Part shown: positions 57,497-64,000 of the stretch, in pieces
Position numbering within the stretch: the stretch's first letter is position 1
Layout: the number at the start of each line of letters is the position of its first letter
DNA from: Rhizophagus clarus
Lineage: Eukaryota > Glomeromycota > Glomeromycetes > Glomerales > Glomeraceae
NCBI GenBank assembly: GCA_015698045.1
Contig: BLAL01000053.1
Span: 374,501-438,500 of the forward strand
DNA: 64,000 nt
Reading direction: 5' to 3'
Notes under the pieces: model-generated
Told to the model about the DNA's origin: nothing
Database searches by the model: none
Seen by the model: the letters and a program-made list of their open reading frames with translations, nothing else
Translations under genes and position numbers: made by a program

Positions 57497-57938
57497 GGGA
57501 TGGTCACACGGTTCACTAACCGATGGCTCGAACCTGAGCCGGTTCATAGGCGGTTCGGTTCGGTTCAGTTCACGAGTGAACCGGGTGAACCATCGACTCA
57601 GTTGGTTTTTTTATAGCACTTTAGATTGTTTCATTAATGATAGTCTAATAATGACTAATTTATCTCCTTATCATGACGGACCTAATGGTGGTTAGATCAT
57701 CCTTATATGTCACCCAAACGTAAATGGCGCAGTAATCGAAAAATGAATAATGCCAATTTTTTGATATTTGGATGAACTCCTTACCATCCAGTAGTTCTAT
57801 AAGGATGAATCAGTTATTATTAGACTATCATTAATGAGTAATCCAAAGTGCTATAAAAATATCAACTGAGCTCGCGAACCGAACCGAACCGAACCGCCTA
57901 TGAACTGAACCGACCCTGTTCGAACCATGATCATCCCC
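57497..57938. mobile_element. 442-bp MITE with long inverted repeats rich in CGGTTCGGTT
   Basis: The left arm (GGGATGGTCACACGGTTC... TCATAGGCGGTTCGGTTCGG) is mirrored by the right arm (CCGAACCGAACCGCCTATGA... GAACCATGATCATCCC), together over about 110 bp per arm with mismatches, extending inward through TTTTTATAGCACTTTA. Left flank GAGCTCTAATTA and right flank AGCTCTCGG share AGCTCT, a possible target duplication. No coding capacity. It sits 18 bp from the neighbouring TIR element. Confidence 0.75.
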
Positions 57939-58337
57939 AGCTCTCGGTAAGCTGTATTGAAATAAAGAACTTATTTCCTATTTTTGCATTTTATGAAAAT
58001 TCTACTCAAATAAATGTATAATCTTAGAAAAAATTTTTTTTTTGTGTGTGTAAAATTACATATATTTGTGTTGTTAAAATCATATTTTTAATTTTACTTT
58101 TAAAAGGATCTCAAAAAAAAGCGTTTTTTACTCGAAAAAAAATGGAAATTTATTGTTATCTATTAAATTACTTAATTAGGATAGCAGATAGGGCATGGTC
58201 TACTAGAAATTACACAAAATTTAGTTTCGTTGTACCTCAACATGTGCGTACCAATTAAATGACTGCCCAGTATGTTGGTATAATCACTGTTATAAATCAA
58301 GTGATGATAAATAAACAAATAAATTTGAAGTACGATA

Positions 58338-60700
58338 CAGGGACGATGATTTTATGATTTTATATAACATAAATTATTTATGTGTTATAATCAAATTATG
58401 TGATATAATTTTTTTAAAAAAAAATCATATTATGTGATATTATTTAGGGAGTTTACGAAATTATTTGAATTTATGTGTAATAAATTATTAAATTTTATTG
58501 TAAAAAATATTTTTTATTAAAAAACCATATTAAATTTTAAACACCATTAAAGTATAACATGCTCAATCTTTTAAGAGAATCAAGAGATAAATTTTGCCTG
58601 TCACTATCTAAAAGAGAATTATACATAGAAAAACTTCGTTCAACGGTACAACTGGAAATCGGCAACCAAATGTAATCCAAAGCAAGATTAGAAAGGATTG
58701 GCAATTGTGTTGCTTTGTTTAACCAATATTTATCCAATTCCACTTCGCCTATTAATTCGTTATTTAATCCACAATAAATTCCCCATTCTCGCAATAATTC
58801 ATCTGATGGATTTTCAAATTCCTTAACTGCATTATATTGTCGAATGTTCTTTCGTAAAGCATCTTCAAAATGAATAAATTTGGGATCAAAAGCTTGACAT
58901 GAAAAAAAGAGTGAACGAGCTGGATGGTTTGGAATATGTGCAGTAAATTTGTCATAAGCTACTTCAAATGCCATTCGGAAAATGGAATAGATTTCATGTG
59001 TATTAAATCGATGCTGGATAATTAAGTTTTCCAAAGAAGGACCAAAGTCATTTGAATTTCTATAGGTTTCAATATAAGCAGTAAGTTGCTGAAGTCGTAA
59101 TTCAGCAAAAGGAATAACGGGTTTTTTTATTTTCTGAAAAAAGTCAAGACATTGAATAAATTCAGAAGCATAAAAAGAAATGAAATTAAGGTAAATTATG
59201 ATAAGTCCTAATTCTTGTTCATTTTGCAAACAAGAATTAATAATTGCTAAAGTATTGTGCTTCTTATCATTATCTAGTTCTGCTTTAAAAAAAGATGGCC
59301 AGTAAATAATATGATCTTTCGTATAGGACACCATCCGAAACCAAGAATTCCAACGTGTTTTGTTATATAGAGGAATTTTACAAGGAGATAAAATTCCATG
59401 CATTTTTAAATGAGTAATATATCGGCCTCTTCTTGCAGGAGAACTGACAAAAATTTCTTTAACTTTATCCAAAAAATCTTTTAGGATACGAAATTGAGGT
59501 AGTGTTCTCCATGTATCTCTATTAGTTTAATTTAATATTAAAGAGTTCAAATAATTTAACTGTTAATATTATTTAAAAATTAATCAATTCATCATACATT
59601 GTAATTATAGAATATAGATACGAATTTTATTATTATTAATAGATAAGTAATAAGAAAAAAGAGGAATTAAAAATAAAAAAGCAGTTGGAATTCAATAAAT
59701 AAATTTCCAGTGAAATACAATAAAAAATACACATTAAACATACCCAATAAGATTAAGAATATGTGCACAACACGGCGCATGAATCAAATTAGGCATCAAT
59801 GGTGATAGGATTTCACGATAGCATTTTTTCATGTAGGCAGCAGAATCAGAGAGGAATAAACGAGGTAAATTAAAAGGTATATTAAAGTGTGTAAGTGTTG
59901 TCATAAGAACTTGTCCTATTGTTGTATTGTTTACACGCTCAAGAAAATCAACTGAAACTAATTTAATTTCATTACGATAACAGAAAATAGTGTTCACAAC
60001 ACTTCGTGAACAATCATCAGTGGTTTCATCCATTATAATGGCTACTGGTTTTGAGTCAAAAAATGATTTAAGCAATTGGTATTGCTTATTAAAAACATTA
60101 GGTAAGTAAACTTGCCTAAGAGTGGGAGCTTGAGGAATAGAACCTCCATTTTTAATATGTTTTTTAAAAAATGGGAGTAGAGAATTTACTTTTTCAAGAG
60201 GTATGTCTGCTGCTGCAAACGCTTCTATAAGGTCTTCAATAAGTAATTTTTTCGTCTCAGAAAATGCTTGAGTGGAGGAAAAGGTAAGCTGTTGTGTTCT
60301 ATTCTGACCTTCTTCTTGATTTCTTACATTTGATATATGTTTCTGACTTTTGCAATGGTTTTCCACAACAGATTTATGCTTCCAATCTATTGCAATATTG
60401 CAATAATTGCAAAAAAGAATATTATCATCAACATGAAAAATATCTTTGTATTCATTACATCTAGTATGGACTGAAATAGATTTGCTTTTTTTTGGTGGCA
60501 TCGTAAAGAAAAAAAAGAGATAATCAGGTTTAAATTTGATAATCAAGCCTAAACTTATATGATTACTGCGGATTATTCGTTTTAATATAGGAAAATCTAA
60601 AATTATGTGATTTTATGATTTGATATAGCCGAATTATGTGATATCACATAAATTATTTTTTTATGTGAAATTATGCGATCAAATAAAATCATCGTCCCTG
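58338..60700 (-). mobile_element. Apparently intact hAT transposon (2363 bp), perfect TIRs and 8-bp TSD
   Basis: Perfect 18-bp inverted ends CAGGGACGATGATTTTAT (58338-58355) and ATAAAATCATCGTCCCTG (60683-60700). Exact 8-bp target duplication GTACGATA at 58330-58337 and 60701-60708. Sub-terminal TTATGTGATAT and ATCACATAA repeats lie at both ends. The only gene inside is a two-exon transposase without breaks. Perfect ends and target duplication with an open gene suggest recent movement. Confidence 0.94.
58537..60501 (-). CDS. hAT transposase (BED-like finger, CGGBP1-like architecture), two exons
   Basis: Exon 1 60501-59744 (758 nt, start M-P-P-K-K-S-K), intron 59743-59519 (GTATGT...TAG, phase 2), exon 2 59518-58537 (982 nt), giving about 579 residues and no frameshift. 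The zinc finger C-N-Y-C ... H-C-K-S-Q-K-H lies near the N-terminus. The core has M-D-E-T-T-D-D (first Asp) and L-F-L-S-D-S-A-A-Y-M (second Asp), then C-C-A-H-I-L-N-L, then T-R-W-N-S-W, and the C-terminal dimerisation part L-A-L-D-Y-I-W-L-P-I-S-S-C-T-V-E-R-S-F-S. I placed the start at 60501 because the upstream in-frame residues are only Phe-rich noise. Basic K-K-S-K may aid nuclear entry. Function: excision and insertion of the surrounding element. Confidence 0.88.
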
Positions 60701-60708
60701 GTACGATA

Positions 60709-61110
60709 TCATGTGTATCCAATCAAATTTTCAATTTTTTTTTTGTTGATCACCTGATCTTGATGATTCACTGGTGATTCGCAGAAAAAGCACGGAAAAT
60801 TTAAAGAAGCTTTACGGGAGTTCGAAAAATGTATTTTTTTTTTTTTTTTTTACTAGTGACTTTAGGTTATAAAGTTTAATGATTAAAAAAAATCGCCCCT
60901 TAATCAAAAGCTGAATGAGATAAATAAATGATTTTTGAGTTTCGCTAAATTATTTTGTATTACGCTGTACAATTTCCCATTTTTTTTGAAACAGCGTTTG
61001 TTTATTTAATCTATCGTACACCCGTATGTTCACACGCGGTGAAATAAAAGTGTGTTACTTAAAATTTAATGACAATGTAATTTTAAAGTTGATTAAATGC
61101 ATAAAATAAT
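60709..61110. other. Intergenic stretch
   Basis: Contains a 17-bp poly(T) run (60836-60852) and no gene. From about 61110 it enters the conserved upstream block of microexon copy 3. Confidence 0.4.
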
Positions 61111-61111
61111 A

Positions 61112-61170
61112 TTACACAGACAACTATTATATATACTCTAGATAAAGGACGTTCAATGAAATAAGTATAT
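61112..61170 (+). promoter_or_regulatory. Conserved core promoter block, microexon gene copy 3
   Basis: TTACACAGACAACTATTATA (61112-61131), TATACTC, then TTCAATGAAATAAGTATATT precede the ATG at 61192. It shares ACACAGACAACTA with copy 2 and TTCAATGA(G/A)A with copy 1. The TATA-like box (TATATATA) is 55-65 bp before the ATG, as in the other copies. Confidence 0.5.
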
Positions 61171-61191
61171 TATTTTTAAGAACAGTTCAGA

Positions 61192-64000
61192 ATGTCAAAT
61201 GATAAAGGTAAAAGCATATAGTATAATCATGAATATTCAACATAAATTGGAATTATACTGAAATACATTTTAAACAAAGTTCGCAAAATATTTAAAAGAG
61301 GTTCAAGTTCCAAGGAGACTGAAGGTAGGAAGATCTTTAAAAATTTAGTGATAATATTGCAATTAGGGTTGGATCGGTCCTGGTCCGGTCTTTTGGTTAG
61401 GACCGGACCGGTCTGGTCTTTTAATGACAACAGCGGTATCATCGAGTTGATAGTCATTGATCAGCAAAACAATTGCGTACTAAGTTTCGACATTAATTAT
61501 TATTTTTTTCCATTGTAATCTGAGAGTTTAAAAACCATCGATCACGTAACACAAATAATTAGATATGCAAAAGAAGATTTTTATCAACCTTTTTAAAGTA
61601 TCATTAAGGAATTAGCAAAATATTGATATTAAAAAATACCAAAATTTTAACATTTTGACATTTCAGTATAAAAACTTGATTAATAATATGAAAATTTCAT
61701 CATAAAAATTTTATATAATCGGTCCCCGGTCTTCAAATCACGGACCGAAGATCATGAAGACTGGTTCTAGGACCGGTGCAGGGCCGGTCTTTATAAGAAC
61801 TGATCTAATCCTAATTGCAGAATCTCTTAATTCTTTATGTAATTTTTATATTTAATTTTAAACTAACGACATTCTTAAAATTTTTTAATTATCTTTAGCT
61901 TGTAAGTTATAAGTTATCTTATTTATAATCTAATTAATGATTGGACTACTTACCTCTATGATATCTTATTTAACTTATTTAATTATTAATAATATTATAG
62001 TTGGTGAGTTATTACATATTTATTTTTTAATATATTCTGAACTATACTCAAATTACTATATTCTTTATTAAATGGTTATTTAATAATTGATGATGCTATA
62101 GAAAGTAAGTATTTAATTTTACCTTATTCATATTATTAATTTTTTTTAAGTAATTCAAACTAATAATTTTATTCATTAAATAATTTATTTAAATAATTAG
62201 ATTGTAAGTTACCAAATATATTTAATTTTTTATACGATTATAATATTGCGTTTAATTAATTGGTTAATTTTGTATTGAATGATAATATAGGGTGTAAGTT
62301 GATTACTATAATTATATAATATTCTTATAATAATTATATATAAGTTAACCAACTAAATTCTTTACTTATTATATAAAATAGGGCGTAAGTTAATTATTTA
62401 ATCTTATTATATTAGTATAGTAATATTTAGTACATATAATTCAAACTAACTAAATTCATTATTTAAAAATTATTTATTTAATAAAATAGGGCGTGAGTTA
62501 ATTATTTAATTTTACTATAACAATATATAAATAATTTATACTAACTAAATTCATTATTTAAAAAATTAATTTAGAGCGTAAGTTAATTATTTAATTCTAT
62601 TAAATTTATATAGTATATGCACGTAGTTTAAACTAACTAAATTATTTAAATAATTATTTGGTTAATATAGGGCGTAAGTTGTTTATTTAATTCTATTATA
62701 TTTATATAATACATGCATATAGTTAAACTAACTAAAATTTTTATTTAAAAATCATATATTTAATATTATAGAGCGTAAGTTAATTTTTAATTCTATTATA
62801 TTTACATATATTTTACATATAATTTAAACTAGTAACTAAATTCATTATTTAAAAATTATTTATTTAATAACTAAATATAGAGAGTAAGTCAATGATTTAA
62901 TTCTATTTTATATATATAATATTTACACATAATTGAGACTAACTAAATACTTATTTAAAAAATTATTTATTTAATAACTAAATAGAGCGTAAGTTAATTA
63001 TTTAACTTTATTATATACATATAATTTAAATTAACCAAATTCTTTTTTAAAACATTATTATTTGAACATTTAGTTAGTAAGTTATAAGTTAATTATTTTA
63101 ATATTTGCATATGCGGTAAATTAAATTAACTAAATTTATTAATTAATAATTATTTGAATACTTTAGTTGGTAAGTTATAAGTTAATGATTCAATTCTATT
63201 ATATTTATATAATATTTACATATAATTTAAACTAACTAATTTCTTTTTTTAAAATTTATTATTTAATAATTAGAGCGTAAGTTAATAATTTAATTATAAT
63301 ATACTTATATACTTATATAACATTTTCATGATTTAAACTAACTAAATTCTTTATTTAAAAAATTATTTAATATTTTAGACAGTAAGTTATAAGTTAATTA
63401 TTTAATTCTAATATATACATATAATTTAAACTAATTAATTTCTTTATTTAAAAAAAATCATTCATTTAATAATATAGGGCGTAAGTTTAATTCCGTCTAT
63501 CATGCTTATTTTATATCTATATATAATTTAAATTCATTTAAATAATTATTTATTCTATAATATAGGGTGTAAGTTAATTATTTAATTCTATTATATTTAT
63601 ATAATATCTACATATAATTTAAATTAACTAAATTTTTAATTTAAAAATTTATTTGAATATTTTAGTCGGTAAGTTATGAATTAATTATTTAATTCTACTA
63701 TATTAATATAATATTTACATATAATTTAAACTAACTAATAAATTCTTTATTTAAAAATTTTGAATATTTAAGATGGTAAGTTATAAGTTAAATATTTAAT
63801 TCTATTATATTCATATAACTTAAATTAATAAATTTCTTGCATAAAAAAATTAATTAATTAATAATATAGGACGTAAGCTAATTATTTAATTATAATATTA
63901 TATTTACATAATATTTACATATAATTTAAACTACTCTAAATTCTTTAATTGAAAAATTATTTGAATATTTTAGTCGGTAGGTACAGTACAAGTTAATTAT
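61192..64000 (+). CDS. Microexon-array gene, copy 3 (5' part, runs off the window)
   Basis: Exon 1 61192-61207 (16 nt, M-S-N-D-K-), exon 2 61301-61324 (24 nt), then triplet exons to the window end. The N-terminal reading is MSNDKGSSSKETEAFENW, close to copy 2 (MANDKGSSTETEALENW), so the leader and first microexons are conserved. The kinase exons, if present, lie beyond 64000. Intron 2 carries a MITE (61362-61814). Confidence 0.68.
61362..61814. mobile_element. GGACCGG-rich MITE in intron 2 of copy 3
   Basis: Ends ATTAGGGTTGGATCGG and TGATCTAATCCTAA are imperfect inverted repeats; TTGCA flanks both sides (61357-61361, 61815-61819). Both halves contain (T)GGTCC/GGACCGG repeats in opposite orientation. 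About 453 bp with no gene; the minus-strand frame 61227-61457 is a shadow. It lies inside an intron, so it should be spliced out. Confidence 0.75.
61899..63976 (+). other. Array of at least 22 three-nucleotide microexons, copy 3
   Basis: Triplets: CTT 61899, TTG 62001, AAA 62102, ATT 62201, GGT 62291, GGC 62382, GGC 62490, AGC 62575, GGC 62671, AGC 62772, AGA 62881, AGC 62986, TTA 63074, TTG 63167, AGC 63274, ACA 63379, GGC 63478, GGT 63566, TCG 63666, ATG 63773, GAC 63870, TCG 63974. Donors are GTAAGT with GTGAGT (62004, 62493), GTAAGC (63873) and GTAGGT (63977). The first five match copies 1 and 2 (CTY, TTG, AAA, ATT, GGT). In phase 1 the chain after A-F-E-N-W reads W-R-Q-R-Q-Q-K-L-I-E-H-R-R-F-D-G-L, with no stop. 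Confidence 0.72.

Overview
The window looks like nuclear DNA of a very AT-rich, repeat-laden fungus. The best guess is an arbuscular mycorrhizal fungus of the Rhizophagus/Glomeromycota type. That is an inference from base composition, abundant short introns (GTAAGT...CTAAC...TAG), a divergent tyrosine-kinase-like family, hAT elements, a tyrosine-recombinase (Crypton/DUF3504-like) gene and a HECT-type gene. I saw no rRNA, tRNA or CRISPR.

Main discovery: three paralogous + strand genes (starts at 7023, 45430 and 61192) in which a short conserved 5' coding piece is followed by thousands of bases of tandem intron-like units of about 75-135 nt. Each unit begins GTAAGT, has a CTAAC/CTAAT branch-site-like box and ends TAG. 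Between one TAG and the next GTAAGT lie exactly 3 nt. I count 41 three-nucleotide microexons in copy 1, 32 in copy 2 and at least 22 in copy 3 (cut by the window end). In copies 1 and 2 the array is closed by a one-nucleotide exon (A). Starting at the upstream ATG, the chain of microexons has no stop codon and, because of the 1-nt exon, enters the downstream kinase exon in its correct frame. Copy 2 assembles to an exact 720-codon reading frame: an N-terminal 45 residues built almost codon by codon, then a catalytically degraded kinase fold, then a long coiled coil. Introns are conserved while the triplets vary, and every triplet exon can be skipped without changing frame.

Layout: 1-7000 is low-information AT-rich DNA with a purine tract and a possible Helitron end. 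7023-14014 is microexon pseudokinase copy 1 (two 1-bp frameshifts downstream). 14.2-16 kb holds insertions. 16.9-18.2 kb is a minus-strand array of short exons, followed by MITEs. 21993-23462 is a DDE transposase. 25.0-26.0 kb is a second short-exon array. 26939-30094 is an eight-exon HECT ligase-like gene with one in-frame TGA. 30.4-32.0 kb has a + strand short-exon array and a poly(A) retro-insertion with target duplication. 32.0-33.0 kb is palindromic satellite DNA. 33648-36384 is a TIR element with a second TIR element nested inside it that carries another short-exon array. 38777-42795 is a tyrosine-recombinase-like pseudogene split by a hAT transposon with an exact 8-bp target duplication. 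43.1-44.9 kb is a decayed transposon gene. 45430-50813 is microexon copy 2. 55 kb has a relic kinase fragment. 56.8-57.9 kb has two TIR/MITE elements. 58338-60700 is an apparently intact hAT. 61192-64000 is microexon copy 3, running off the end.

How the parts relate: the pseudokinase paralogs share promoter, leader, first five microexons and 3' flank, so they are segmental duplicates. Later transposon insertions fall in their introns and flanks. All splicing claims come from sequence pattern and frame arithmetic only; no transcript data were available.
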